DNA of 64,000 bases from CAVSUZ01 sp963795415 (GCA_963795415.1 CAWCHQ010000002.1:124001-188000), one strand, 5' to 3'; positions 53,026 to 61,316 are shown, counted from the stretch's first letter. Translations and numbers: made by a program. Notes: generated by a model not told the origin, from the letters alone.

Positions 53026-53250
53026 ATGAGCGATATATCTGAAAATGTGGACTTGGCTTTCATAGTCACTGCCCTGAACAGGCTTATCACTGAGGTCGCT
53101 ACCCTGCGTGACGACATGAAGGTCATGGCAGCGATCCTGCAGCGACTCGACAACGATCAGGACCGGATGCTGCAAGAGATCCGCGCGATGCCCAGTCAGC
53201 ACGACCGGGTCGCGGCGCGCGTCAAGCAGCTTGAGGACCGCCCACACTGA
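53026..53250 (+). CDS. Small coiled-coil hypothetical protein between E2 and E3 genes
   Basis: This 74-residue protein has a continuous heptad-like helix (LNRLITEVATLRDDMKVMAA, ILQRLDNDQDRMLQEIR). It sits 18 bp after the E2 stop and 13 bp before the E3 start, so it is co-transcribed. Related short DUF-type helices occur in phage and plasmid proteins. Whether it binds the dehydrogenase complex is open. Confidence 0.6.
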   Translation: MSDISENVDLAFIVTALNRLITEVATLRDDMKVMAAILQRLDNDQDRMLQEIRAMPSQHDRVAARVKQLEDRPH

Positions 53251-53263
53251 GGCCGAAGCACAC

Positions 53264-54656
53264 ATGCCTGACAGCTACGACCTGATCATCGTCGGCGCCG
53301 GCCCCGGCGGATACGTCTGCGCACTCCGTGCCGCGCAGCTCGGCATGAAGGTCGCCTGCGCCGAAAAACGCGCGACGCTGGGCGGCACCTGCCTGAATAT
53401 CGGCTGCATCCCATCCAAGGCACTCCTGCAATCTTCCGAGAATCTGGCGGCGGTGGAGCATGATTTCGCCGCGCACGGGATCGACGTCGCCGGCGTAAAG
53501 CTCGATCTGGCGCGGATGATGGCGCGCAAATCCGAAGTCGTAACCGCCAACGTGAAAGGCGTGGAGTTCCTGTTCCGCAAGAACAAGGTCACGTGGCTTA
53601 AAGGCGAGGCGCGCATAACCGCCCCAGGCCGCGTGCAGATCAACGGCGAAGAGTATGCTGCAAAGAACATCGTGATCGCCACCGGCAGCGAAAGCATGCC
53701 GCTCGCGGGCGTCGATGTGGATGAACGGCAGATCGTCACCTCCACCGGCGGTCTGGAGCTCGAACTCCGTGCCGAAGCGGCTCGCAGTGATCGGCGGCGG
53801 CTATATCGGCCTGGAGCTGGGCAGCGTGTGGCGGCGGCTCGGCGCCGAGGTGACCGTGATCGAGTTCCTCGACCGCATCGTGCCGGGCATGGACGCAGAG
53901 ATCGCGCGCAACTTCCAGCGCATCCTTGCAAAGCAGGGGCTGGTGTTCCGGCTCGGAACAAAGGTCACCGGTGCGCGCCGCGGCAACCAGGGGATCACGC
54001 TGACCCTCGAACCGCGCGAAGGCGGCAAAACCGAGGAATTGCAGGCCGACGTGGTCCTGGTGGCGGTCGGCCGCCGCGCATTCACCAATGGGCTGGGCTT
54101 GGACGAAATCGGCGTGCAGCGTGACGCGCGCGGAAGGGTGAAGACCGACGCACATTACGCGACGAACGTGCCAGGCATCTACGCGATCGGTGACGTGATC
54201 GCGGGCCCGATGCTTGCGCACAAAGCCGAGGAGGAAGGCGTCGCCATCGCCGAACATCTGGCCGGCCAGGCCGGGCACGTAAACTATAACGCCATTCCCG
54301 GCGTGGTTTACACATGGCCGGAGGTCGCGGCGGTCGGCCAGACCGAGGAAGAGCTGAAAGCTGCCGGCACGCCTTACAAAATCGGCAAATTCCCCTTCAC
54401 CGCAAACGGCCGCGCGCGCGCAATGGGCGATACCGACGGCTTCGTCAAAGTTCTCGCGGACAAGGCAACCGACCGGCTGCTCGGCGCCCACATCATCGGC
54501 CCTGACGCCGGCACACTCATTGCCGAGCTGACCACCGCGATCGAGTTCGGTGCATCGGCCGAGGATGTCGCGCGCGTCTGTCATGCCCATCCGACACTCA
54601 GCGAAGCCGTGAAGGAAGCGGCTCTGGCCGCCGAGGGACGCGCGCTGCATATCTAG
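53264..54656 (+). pseudogene. lpdA: Dihydrolipoyl dehydrogenase (E3), frameshifted
   Basis: The flavoprotein is about 464 residues and reoxidises lipoamide of the 2-oxoglutarate complex. FAD motif LIIVGAGPGGYVCALRAAQL and the redox disulfide GGTCLNIGCIPSKALLQSSE lie in the first frame. The NAD motif LAVIGGGYIGLELGSVWRRL and the C-terminal His-Glu region CHAHPTLSEAVKEAAL lie in the second. The junction is near 53758-53763, one extra base in GAGCTCGAAC; removal restores LELNSVPKRLAVIGGG. All catalytic residues are intact, so the break is probably a sequence error. Confidence 0.92.
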
Positions 54657-54660
54657 CCCG

Positions 54661-55656
54661 ATGAAGCCGATCGCGCTGACCATGGGTGATCCCGCCGGCA
54701 TTGGCGGGGAATTGACGCTGCGTGCATGGCTGGCGCGCAACCGGCCAAACGCCGCGCGCACCTGCTTCATCGCATTCGATGATCCCGAGCGTCTGGCGGC
54801 GCTCGCGCGGCAGTTGCGCTACAAGGTGCCGCTGCGGGAAATCGCGCATTCGGCGGAGGCCAGCGCAGTCTTCTCCCACGCGCTGCCCGTGCTGCCGGTC
54901 CGGCTTGCGACGGAGCCGCAACCGGGCATGCCGGACCCGGCCAATGCACCGGCGGTGATCGCCTCGATCGAAAGCGCGACCAGGTTTGCACTCGCCGGCG
55001 AAGTCGGTGCAGTTGTCACCAATCCGATCAACAAGGCCGCGCTATATCACGCCGGCTTCGCCTATCCGGGTCACACCGAGTTCCTCGCGGCACTCACGGG
55101 CGCCGCCGGACGGCAGGTGATGATGCTCGCCAGCCCGGGGCTGCGCGTCGTGCCGGTGACCGTGCACGCCAGCCTGCGCGACTCCATCGCGACGCTCGGC
55201 ACCGAAATCATCGTCGCGACTTCCCGCACCACCGCCGCCGCGCTGCGGAGCGATTTCGGGCTGCCGCGGCCGCGCCTCGCCGTGGCAGGACTGAACCCGC
55301 ATGCCGGCGAAAGCGGCGCGCTGGGCGATGAGGAAATGCGCATCATTCAGCCTGCAATCGACACGCTGCGTGAACAGGGCGAAGACGTGTCCGGCCCCTG
55401 GCCCCCGGATACGATGTTCACGCAATTCGCCCGCACGCGTTACGATGTTGCGATCTGCATGTATCACGATCAGGGCCTGATCCCGTTAAAGACGCTGGAC
55501 ATGGATCAGGGGGTTAACGTCACGCTCGGACTGCCCATCGTGCGGACGTCGCCGGATCACGGGACAGCTTTCGACATCGCAGGGCAGGGAATCGCCAATC
55601 CGTCCAGCCTGATCGCGGCGCTGCGCATGGCGGCCGATCTGGCCACCCGCAGGTGA
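54661..55656 (+). CDS. pdxA: 4-hydroxythreonine-4-phosphate dehydrogenase
   Basis: This 331-residue enzyme of pyridoxal-5-phosphate synthesis oxidises 4-phosphohydroxy-L-threonine with NAD. Motifs are LTMGDPAGIGGELTLRAW, metal-binding His in YPGHTEFLAALTG, GLNPHAGESGALGDEE, and CMYHDQGLIPLKTLDMDQGV. It starts four bases after lpdA, so may belong to the same transcript. GTGA at its end overlaps the next gene start. Confidence 0.93.
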   Translation: MKPIALTMGDPAGIGGELTLRAWLARNRPNAARTCFIAFDDPERLAALARQLRYKVPLREIAHSAEASAVFSHALPVLPVRLATEPQPGMPDPANAPAVIASIESATRFALAGEVGAVVTNPINKAALYHAGFAYPGHTEFLAALTGAAGRQVMMLASPGLRVVPVTVHASLRDSIATLGTEIIVATSRTTAAALRSDFGLPRPRLAVAGLNPHAGESGALGDEEMRIIQPAIDTLREQGEDVSGPWPPDTMFTQFARTRYDVAICMYHDQGLIPLKTLDMDQGVNVTLGLPIVRTSPDHGTAFDIAGQGIANPSSLIAALRMAADLATRR

Positions 55657-56030
55657 CCGCCCCCGCCCGTCAGGCGCGGGGCCGGCAGGCGCACACCCAG
55701 GGCATGGTGGCGGAACACGTCGCGGCCAGCGCACTGGAGGACGATGGCTGGATCGTTCGCGCACGCCGGCTGCGGACCGAAGCCGGCGAGATCGACCTGA
55801 TCGCCGAAAAAGACGGATTGCTGGCGATCATCGAGGTGAAAGCACGCCCCACCCTGGCCGGCGCCGCCGAGGCTCTGTCACCCCGTCAGCGGGCCCGCCT
55901 GATGGCAGCGGCGGACATAATCCTCGCCGCGCATCCCGACTGGGGCGCACATGGCGTTCGCTTCGACCTGCTCATTGTCGATGGAAACGAAAACGTCAGG
56001 CGCATCGTTGATGCATTCAGGCTTGAATGA
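55653..56030 (+). CDS. YraN-family (UPF0102) predicted endonuclease-like protein
   Basis: This is a 125-residue protein starting at GTG 55653, overlapping the pdxA stop by four bases. The Holliday-junction-resolvase-like core is GEIDLIAEKDGLLAIIEVKA, with E, D and ExK in the catalytic positions. YraN proteins are conserved but their role is not settled. Length is normal. Confidence 0.88.
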   Translation: MTAPARQARGRQAHTQGMVAEHVAASALEDDGWIVRARRLRTEAGEIDLIAEKDGLLAIIEVKARPTLAGAAEALSPRQRARLMAAADIILAAHPDWGAHGVRFDLLIVDGNENVRRIVDAFRLE

Positions 56031-56044
56031 TGCGCAGCTCGCCA

Positions 56045-56539
56045 TCAGGCCGGCCGTCCCGCCCCCATCCGCACAACCTCCTGCTCCAGCCGGTCCAGCG
56101 TGGTGCGCCAGCCCTCGGGAGCCCCTTTGATCGCGCCGGCAAAATCCGCATCCAGCAGTTCATACTCCTGCCGCACCGTCAGCCGCGTCGTATCGCTTCC
56201 CGCATCCTCCAGCGTGACAGTGGTGCGGGTCCGGAAGCGCGCAACATCCTCCACCACCGCCTCGTCCTGAAACACCAGCCGCTCCGACCCCACGACCTCC
56301 AGATAATGCCCGCGCGACCAGAAATCCTGACCGTCCGGCGAGCGCATGCACACCTCGAACGCGCCGCCCGGACGGAAATCGATCCGCGCCTCGGGAACCG
56401 AAAAACCCTCCGGCGCGAACCACCGCTTCACATGCTCCGCGCTGCTCCAGGCGCGAAACACGGTCGCCCGCGGCGCGCGGAGCACGCGCGTCACGACCAG
56501 CGGCGGATGCGTGGCAGTGAAATTATCAGGTGATGCCAT
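56045..56539 (-). CDS. SRPBCC (AHSA1-type) domain protein
   Basis: This is a 164-residue START-like protein with VVTRVLRAPRATVFRAWSS and VKRWFAPEGFSVPEARIDFR, typical of Aha1-like SRPBCC. The HYLEVVGSERLVFQDEAVVE and TRLTVRQEYEL strands form the ligand cavity. I chose ATG 56539. The start overlaps the end of the upstream ArsR gene by 14 bp. ArsR-SRPBCC pairs are common and usually co-expressed; the ligand is unknown. Confidence 0.88.
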   Translation of the reverse strand: MASPDNFTATHPPLVVTRVLRAPRATVFRAWSSAEHVKRWFAPEGFSVPEARIDFRPGGAFEVCMRSPDGQDFWSRGHYLEVVGSERLVFQDEAVVEDVARFRTRTTVTLEDAGSDTTRLTVRQEYELLDADFAGAIKGAPEGWRTTLDRLEQEVVRMGAGRPA

Positions 56540-56891
56540 TCTCTTCTTCCTTGACAAGTGCTTCCAGGTAATTGCCAAGCCGGTCCAGTCGGCGTTCCCA
56601 CTCGATACGGCAATCGCCGATCCAGCGTTCGGCGAGGCTCAGTGCCGCCGGCTCGATCCGGCACGTGCGGACGCGGCCGGACTTCTCCGTGTGAACCAGC
56701 CCGCCGGCCTCCAGCACGCCCAGATGCTGCAGGACCGCCGGCATCGACATCGCCAGCGGGCGCGCCAGCTCGCTCACCGACGCCGGGCCGTGCGCCAGCC
56801 GCTGCACCATCGTCCGGCGCGCCGGGTCGGCGAGCGCCTGGAACAGCCGGTCCAGATTAGGCTGACCCAGACTGGGCTGTTGGTTAGGCAT
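56526..56891 (-). CDS. ArsR-family transcriptional regulator
   Basis: This 121-residue winged-helix protein contains LFQALADPARRTMVQRLAHG and SVSELARPLAMSMPAVLQHL, then the wing VHTEKSGRVRTCRIEP. It lacks the CXC metal-site of ArsR/SmtB, so is probably not a metal sensor. It is the first gene of the operon with the SRPBCC protein and is likely its autoregulator. ATG 56891 was chosen over a longer frame. Confidence 0.88.
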   Translation of the reverse strand: MPNQQPSLGQPNLDRLFQALADPARRTMVQRLAHGPASVSELARPLAMSMPAVLQHLGVLEAGGLVHTEKSGRVRTCRIEPAALSLAERWIGDCRIEWERRLDRLGNYLEALVKEEENGIT

Positions 56892-56990
56892 TCGCTTAAG
56901 TATCAGCCCAACTCCGCCGTGGCAAGGGTGCCAGCCCCGTTGTCTCCCGTCCGCCGCCGCGGCATGCTGCAAAAAACAGGGAGGGCTTCC

Positions 56991-58223
56991 ATGATCCTGC
57001 TCGCACGGCGTGACGCGCTGCGTCTGGGCGCAGCGGTAGCTGCTGGTTTGACCACGCCGGCCACGCGCGCCGCCGCGGTGATCACTATCGGCATGAGCGT
57101 GCCATTGACCGGCGAACTGGCGCGCCAGGCGAACGTGGTGAAGATCGCGGCGCAATTTGCCGTGGACCAGGCGAACGCAAAAGGCGGTGTCGCCGGCCAC
57201 GAAATCCACCTGATGGTGCTGGACGACGGTTCTCCCACCACCGGACAGTACGACCCGGCCCTGTCAGCGACGAACGCGCGGCGGATGATAAACGACCCCA
57301 CGGCCGTCGCCGCGGTCGGGCCGATGAACAGCGGGTCGGCCAAGGCCATGGCGCCAATCTTCAGCCAGGGCGAGATGGCCTTTATCAGCGGCAGCGCCAC
57401 CAATCCCGACCTGAACAGTCCGAAGTTCTTTTCGCTCTACCATCCAGGTGGCAAGCCCAACTTCTTCCGCACCGTCACGACCGATGCGTATCAGGGGCCC
57501 GGCATGGCCAATTACTTCGCCGAGAAATTAAAGCTGAAGAAGCTGATCGTGCTGGATGATACCGGCGCGTACGGCGTGGGCATGGCCGACGCGTTCGCCG
57601 CCCAGGCGAAAAAGAAGGGCATGGATGTGGCGCTCCGCGATCGCCTGGACCCGCTCGCGGCGGATTACTCGCCTGTCCTGACGCGAGCCAAGAGCCTTGG
57701 TTGCGATGGGCTCTATTATGGCGGCGATCCGCTGGCCGGCGCCAAAGTGGCGAAGCAGTCCTACGACATACTGCCAAACGCGGCGAAGGCCGGAGGCGAC
57801 GGCATGCACACGCCGGACATGCTGACCGGCTCGGGTATGCCGTCGATCAACGGATGGTACGCCACCTCGGCCGCCTCGCACGTGCTGGACGCTCCGCGCG
57901 TGCAGAACTGGGTGAAACAGTTCCGGGACGCGACGAAGACCGAGCCGGCCGACTATTCCGTAACCTATTACGATGCGGTGGAAGTAATTCTCGACGCGAT
58001 CCGCCGGCTTGCTGCGTCCCATAAGGCAATTACGCGCGATACCGTCCGGCAGGAAATGCTGAGCACCAAACTCGATCTGGTGCAGGGCGAGGTGTCGTTC
58101 GATCACAATGGTGATCTCGCCTCCACGGCCGTTTCGATCTTCCAGGTGAAGGACGACCCGGGCTATCCGATCGGGGACGTGATCCGCCAGTTCCGCTACG
58201 TGGGCCTGGCCCCGACGGCGTGA
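56991..58223 (+). CDS. Branched-chain amino-acid-type ABC substrate-binding protein
   Basis: This 410-residue periplasmic binding protein is of the LivK / type 1 PBP family. ATG 56991 has GGGAGG nine to fourteen bases before. The signal sequence MILLARRDALRLGAAVAAGL has an Arg-Arg pair and may be a Tat-type signal. The mature domain begins ITIGMSVPLTGELARQANVV, with AVGPMNSGSAKAMAPIF and VLDDTGAYGVGMADAF. No permease or ATPase is adjacent, so it is an orphan receptor. Confidence 0.87.
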   Translation: MILLARRDALRLGAAVAAGLTTPATRAAAVITIGMSVPLTGELARQANVVKIAAQFAVDQANAKGGVAGHEIHLMVLDDGSPTTGQYDPALSATNARRMINDPTAVAAVGPMNSGSAKAMAPIFSQGEMAFISGSATNPDLNSPKFFSLYHPGGKPNFFRTVTTDAYQGPGMANYFAEKLKLKKLIVLDDTGAYGVGMADAFAAQAKKKGMDVALRDRLDPLAADYSPVLTRAKSLGCDGLYYGGDPLAGAKVAKQSYDILPNAAKAGGDGMHTPDMLTGSGMPSINGWYATSAASHVLDAPRVQNWVKQFRDATKTEPADYSVTYYDAVEVILDAIRRLAASHKAITRDTVRQEMLSTKLDLVQGEVSFDHNGDLASTAVSIFQVKDDPGYPIGDVIRQFRYVGLAPTA

Positions 58224-58552
58224 GCTTCAGCAGGCGGCGGATCGCGCTCCTGTCATTGCGAGGCCTGCACAGCAAGCCGAAGCAACCTCGAGCGGACTAT
58301 TTGCTCGTCAGAACTTGCAGCACGGCACGAGGCCATGACTCGTCCCGCCATCGTCATCGCGAGCCTCCGAAGGGGGCGTGGCGATCCAGGCCCACGGCAC
58401 CGCACTCCCGAGTGGCGGCGGCGTCATTGTCAGGCCGCAGTGCGGTGGAAGCAATCTCGAACCGGCCCCGCCGCGTTGGAATGTGCCGCAAACGGCGCCG
58501 GCCGGGCGCGCATCGTGCGCATGATAACGGGCTTTATGGAAAGTCGCGCAGA
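58224..58552. repeat. Repeat-rich intergenic region with tcattgcgagg-type elements
   Basis: At least three related elements occur. One at 58250-58291 is the reverse copy of those at 12717 and 18057. A second at about 58350-58400 has cgtcatcgcgagcctccgaag and gcgtggcgatccag. A third at about 58430-58476 ends ggaagcaatctcga. No protein gene is supported here, and these repeats mark the left border of the accessory island. Confidence 0.7.
58531..58546 (+). repeat. dif-like direct repeat, left copy
   Basis: GCTTTATGGAAAGTCG is identical to 59208-59223. Read as a 28-bp Xer-type site, it has one 11-bp arm TTATGGAAAGT (58534-58544; reverse complement ACTTTCCATAA), a six-base centre, and the other arm gcgcatgataa (58517-58527). 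The arms are inverted around TAA/TTA as in dif. It sits just downstream of the HigA stop. Confidence 0.5.
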
Positions 58553-58861
58553 TTAGGGGCGGGGTTCCGCCAACTTGCGCCGCCGCACTGGTTTAACCTT
58601 GATGTCTCCTTCGTGCTGGCGTGCTTGTGCGAGGTCATAGGCCATTTGCAATCGCAGCCATGTTTCCGCGCCGCCGCCAAAAGCCTTGTCCAGTCGGATT
58701 GCCATGTCGGCGGAAATCCCGCTTTTGCCATTGACCAGATTGTTGAGCGTCTGGCGTGTGACGCCAAGAATTTCGGCGGCCTCGGTGATGGTAAGATCAA
58801 GGGCCTCGATACAATCATGGCGCACGGATAAGCCGGGATGCGGCGGGTTCTTCATGGTCAT
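58553..58861 (-). CDS. higA: HigA-family antitoxin (addiction module)
   Basis: This 102-residue protein with an XRE-type helix-turn-helix (TITEAAEILGVTRQTLNNLV, then NGKSGISADMAIRLDKAF) binds the toxin and represses the operon. The C-terminal tail (VKPVRRRKLAEPRP) is basic. It follows the toxin gene after 18 bp; the toxin-first order is typical for higBA. A second ATG two codons in is an alternative start. Confidence 0.92.
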   Translation of the reverse strand: MTMKNPPHPGLSVRHDCIEALDLTITEAAEILGVTRQTLNNLVNGKSGISADMAIRLDKAFGGGAETWLRLQMAYDLAQARQHEGDIKVKPVRRRKLAEPRP

Positions 58862-58879
58862 AGCGATGCCCTCTGCAGT

Positions 58880-59158
58880 CTAGTGGTAATCGAGCAAATC
58901 AACATCTGTGGCGTCGCCTTGCTCGAAGCGAAAAACGATCCGCCAGTTGGCGCTGACGGTGACGCTCCAATAACCGGCGAGGTCGCCTTTCAGCGGATGC
59001 AGCCGCCACCCCGGTAAGTCGAGATGGCGCGGCTCCGTCGCTTGATCGAGCCGCGCCAGCATCCGCGCGATCTTGTCGGCGTGCTGCGGGTTTACCTCGC
59101 GGCGGTTATCGTCTTCGTAGAGGCGTTTAAGGCACCGATGGCGAAATCGCCGGATCAT
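58880..59158 (-). CDS. higB: HigB/RelE-family toxin (ribosome-dependent mRNA endonuclease)
   Basis: This is a 92-residue RelE-fold toxin. Start MIRRFRHRCLKRLYEDDNRR, core QHADKIARMLARLDQATEP, then DLPGWRLHPLKGDLAGYWSV and SANWRIVFRFEQGD with the catalytic basic/aromatic positions of HigB. ATG 59158 gives the usual HigB N-terminus; a TTG at 59179 would add seven atypical residues. The promoter at 59165-59193 puts the transcription start almost on this ATG, so the message may be leaderless. Confidence 0.92.
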   Translation of the reverse strand: MIRRFRHRCLKRLYEDDNRREVNPQHADKIARMLARLDQATEPRHLDLPGWRLHPLKGDLAGYWSVTVSANWRIVFRFEQGDATDVDLLDYH

Positions 59159-59164
59159 CAGACC

Positions 59165-59193
59165 ATAGTAGTGCGACAATTGTCACTTGTCAA
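59165..59193 (-). promoter_or_regulatory. higBA promoter with internal palindromic operator
   Basis: On the minus strand TTGACA (59193-59188) is separated by exactly 17 bases from TACTAT (59170-59165), close to the sigma70 ideal. The spacer contains the perfect palindrome GACAATTGTC (59175-59184), a good HigA operator. The -10 lies six bases before the higB ATG. Confidence 0.7.
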
Positions 59194-59207
59194 TGAGGAC
59201 GTAAACC

Positions 59208-59223
59208 GCTTTATGGAAAGTCG
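59208..59223 (+). repeat. dif-like direct repeat, right copy
   Basis: This is the second copy of the 16-bp repeat, in the same orientation as 58531-58546. The opposite arm is tgaggacgtaa (59194-59204). It lies 15 bp upstream of the higBA -35 box, so the two copies exactly bracket the toxin-antitoxin genes and promoter. Confidence 0.5.
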
Positions 59224-59232
59224 GATGACCTG

Positions 59233-59634
59233 TCAGTTAATCGCATCATCAAAATTCTTGGCTGAAAGCTCAATATACTGAAGCAGATCCACCTTGACCT
59301 CCCACTTTTTCCCCTGGCGCTGTCCACTTAGGAAGATCGAAGGCGGATCAAAGCTGATCACGCCGACCTCCTGCGCATGAATGATTTTGTCGCATGCATC
59401 TTTGAAAGATAGTGGCTTAGCCGTCTTCCATGGATCGGTTGGCCAGTCCCACTCTCCACAGTTCCCCTCTACCGGCGCGAAGCTCAGTTCAGTGGGGTTG
59501 CTGCGGAGAAGCTGCATATGTTCCCGCTGAAGTCGGTTCGCGTTCGCAGTTTGCGCAATGAGATGGGATAGCTCGTCGTCAACGAACTGATCACGCAAGC
59601 GGAGAAGTCGGTCGCTACAATTTTCTAATGCCAT
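59233..59634 (-). CDS. Hypothetical protein in the accessory island
   Basis: This 133-residue protein starts at ATG 59634. N-terminal helices (LLRLRDQFVDDELSHLIAQT, ANANRLQREHMQLLR) are followed by a Trp/Pro-rich part (WDWPTDPWKTAKPLSFKDAC) and a strand-rich end (GVISFDPPSIFLSGQRQGKK, WEVKVDLLQYIELS). Base composition is A+T-richer than the core genes, consistent with transfer. I do not recognise a family. Confidence 0.6.
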   Translation of the reverse strand: MALENCSDRLLRLRDQFVDDELSHLIAQTANANRLQREHMQLLRSNPTELSFAPVEGNCGEWDWPTDPWKTAKPLSFKDACDKIIHAQEVGVISFDPPSIFLSGQRQGKKWEVKVDLLQYIELSAKNFDDAIN

Positions 59635-59754
59635 ATAGGAAAGGAGGATCGCCGTAAGTCTGTAGAGGTCGCGGTGAATAGTCTGAGGTGGACCCCATCC
59701 ATTGGACAGGAAACGGGTTGAGCTAAGAGAGACTCCCGCCGGTTACGAATCCTG

Positions 59755-60201
59755 CTACCCGTGCGACGGGGAAGCGAAGCTGCATAGCACGTTCTGATCG
59801 TCGATTGACGTGATGTCCGCGCACCACACCTGGTTGGGTCGATCGATCAGGAGATCTCGCAAAAGGTAAGGATACACCTTGTGTTCCGGGTGACGCCGGC
59901 TGGTGTTCGGCTTCTGGTAAATCGCCTCAAGCCCCATCAGACGCATCAATCGGCGCACCCGCTTGCGGTTCACCACTTCGCCGGACCGGCGCAGTACCGC
60001 CACCATGCGACGCGATCCGTAGAACGGTGTCGCCAGATACTGTTCGTCCAGACACCGCATCAGTCGCAGATCATCGGCACTCACCGGCGCAGCCCGGTCA
60101 TACAGCGTCGAGCGCGCAACCTGCAGCAGCCGGCACTGCGCCACGATCGACAGGTCCGCGTCGGACCTGTCGATCAGCGACAGCCGCGTTATCTGGTTCA
60201 T
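59755..60201 (-). pseudogene. IS3-family transposase OrfB, C-terminally truncated
   Basis: This is a 148-residue frame. LLQVARSTLYDR and LYDRAAPVSADDLRLMRCLD, PFYGSRRMVAVLRRSGEVVN, and DRPNQVWCADITSID are the first part of the rve integrase domain, including the first catalytic Asp. After ITSID the sequence becomes unrelated (DQNVLCSFASPSHG), so the second Asp and Glu of the DDE triad are lost. It overlaps orfA by four bases; a run of seven T upstream could serve as a -1 frameshift site. Confidence 0.85.
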
Positions 60202-60491
60202 GGCCCAGACCTTTTGCGAAAAAAATCGCGCTCGACCGTCAGCTCGCCAATCTTCTCATACAGCTTGGCCAGTTGCGCCTCGTCCGCCACGGCGCCCTCC
60301 GACGTTCCTGCCTTCCCCCGGGCGAACAGCGAACCAACCCCCTCGACCAGCGTCTTCTTCCACGCATGGATCTGGCTCGCATGCACCCCATATCGGCTTG
60401 ATAGCTCCGCCACGGTGCCGTCCTCGCGCACCGCCGCCAAGGCCACCTTCGCCTTGAAATCAACGCTGTGCTTCTCGCGAATATGCGCCAT
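60198..60491 (-). CDS. IS3-family transposase OrfA
   Basis: This 97-residue HTH protein has HSVDFKAKVALAAVREDGTV and ELSSRYGVHASQIHAWKKTL, the IS3/IS911 OrfA helix-turn-helix, followed by a leucine-zipper-like helix (AQLAKLYEKIGELTVERDFF). The frame ends in the overlap with orfB. It is intact, though the partner is truncated. Confidence 0.88.
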   Translation of the reverse strand: MAHIREKHSVDFKAKVALAAVREDGTVAELSSRYGVHASQIHAWKKTLVEGVGSLFARGKAGTSEGAVADEAQLAKLYEKIGELTVERDFFRKRSGP

Positions 60492-60648
60492 CTGTCACCC
60501 CCGGCCCGCGGCCGTTCCAGGGGCGAGAGTCTCTCTTAGCCACCTGTCCAGATTTCGGGGTCCACCTCAGTCTGGGCGTTCAGCCGGTGACCAGGTGTCA
60601 AAGAATGGTCGATAGCTGGCACTCGATCATCTCCCGCCGATGGCTGCG

Positions 60649-61215
60649 TCAAGCCAATCGTGAAATCGTCGCCCTGCCGACGTTGTAGCTTTTCGCCAGT
60701 TCCTTAAGCGTAGCTCCTTCTGCGCGCCGCCGCCGTGCTTCCTTCTGCTGCTGCGGCGTGAGTTTCGGCGGTCGGCCCATGTGCTGGCCCCGCGCCTTGG
60801 CTCGTTCGCGGCCTTCCGCCGTGCGGGTGCGGATTAGATCGCGCTCCACGTCCGCCAGCCCGCCAAGAACGGCAATCATCAACCGCCCGGTGCTGGTGCC
60901 GGTGTCGGCCCACGGCTCCGCCAGTGACCGGAATTGCGCCTTGGCGTCCACGATCTGCTTGACGATGGCGAACAGGTCGAACGTCGAGCGGGCCAGCCGG
61001 TCGATGCGCGTCACCGTCACCACGTCGCCGGGGCCGATGGCTTTCAGCAGCTTCAACAGTTCGCGCCGGTCGGCCCGCGCGCCTGTCACCTTCTCGCGGT
61101 AAATCTGGCTGCATCCCGCCGCGCGTAGCTGGTCAAGCTGCGCACCAAGCGTCTGGCCATAGGTGCTGACGCGGGCATAGCCAAGGCGGCGGTTTTGCGG
61201 GTTCTTTTCGGGCAT
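60649..61215 (-). CDS. Serine recombinase / Tn3-type resolvase
   Basis: This 188-residue site-specific recombinase has the catalytic Ser in RLGYARVSTYGQTLGAQLDQ, GPGDVVTVTRIDRLARSTFD with the Arg residues of the active site, and TGTSTGRLMIAVLGGLADVE. The C-terminal HTH is ATLKELAKSYNVGRATISRL. This is a small resolvase as in Tn3 or plasmid multimer resolution. No Tn3 transposase is present in the window. It is a stray part of a transposon or plasmid. Confidence 0.92.
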   Translation of the reverse strand: MPEKNPQNRRLGYARVSTYGQTLGAQLDQLRAAGCSQIYREKVTGARADRRELLKLLKAIGPGDVVTVTRIDRLARSTFDLFAIVKQIVDAKAQFRSLAEPWADTGTSTGRLMIAVLGGLADVERDLIRTRTAEGRERAKARGQHMGRPPKLTPQQQKEARRRRAEGATLKELAKSYNVGRATISRLA

Positions 61216-61316
61216 ATCTTGCGGGCCTTGTAACCCATTGATGGCAAACGGTCAACCGAAGTTCCCGAAAGTCTTGATGATTTTCGAAACGCGCAAAGCC
61301 AAGAGCACAGGCTCTT

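Larger units (their letters stand above)
59684..60569 (-). mobile_element. Internally deleted IS3-family insertion sequence
   Basis: Terminal inverted repeats begin TGAGGTGGACCCC at both ends (59684 inward and 60569 inward); further matches are TGGACAGG and GCTAAGAGAGACTC. A 3-bp GTC lies outside each end (59681-59683 and 60570-60572), as expected for an IS3 target duplication. The element is 886 bp, versus about 1.2-1.3 kb usual, because the second half of orfB is missing. Confidence 0.85.
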
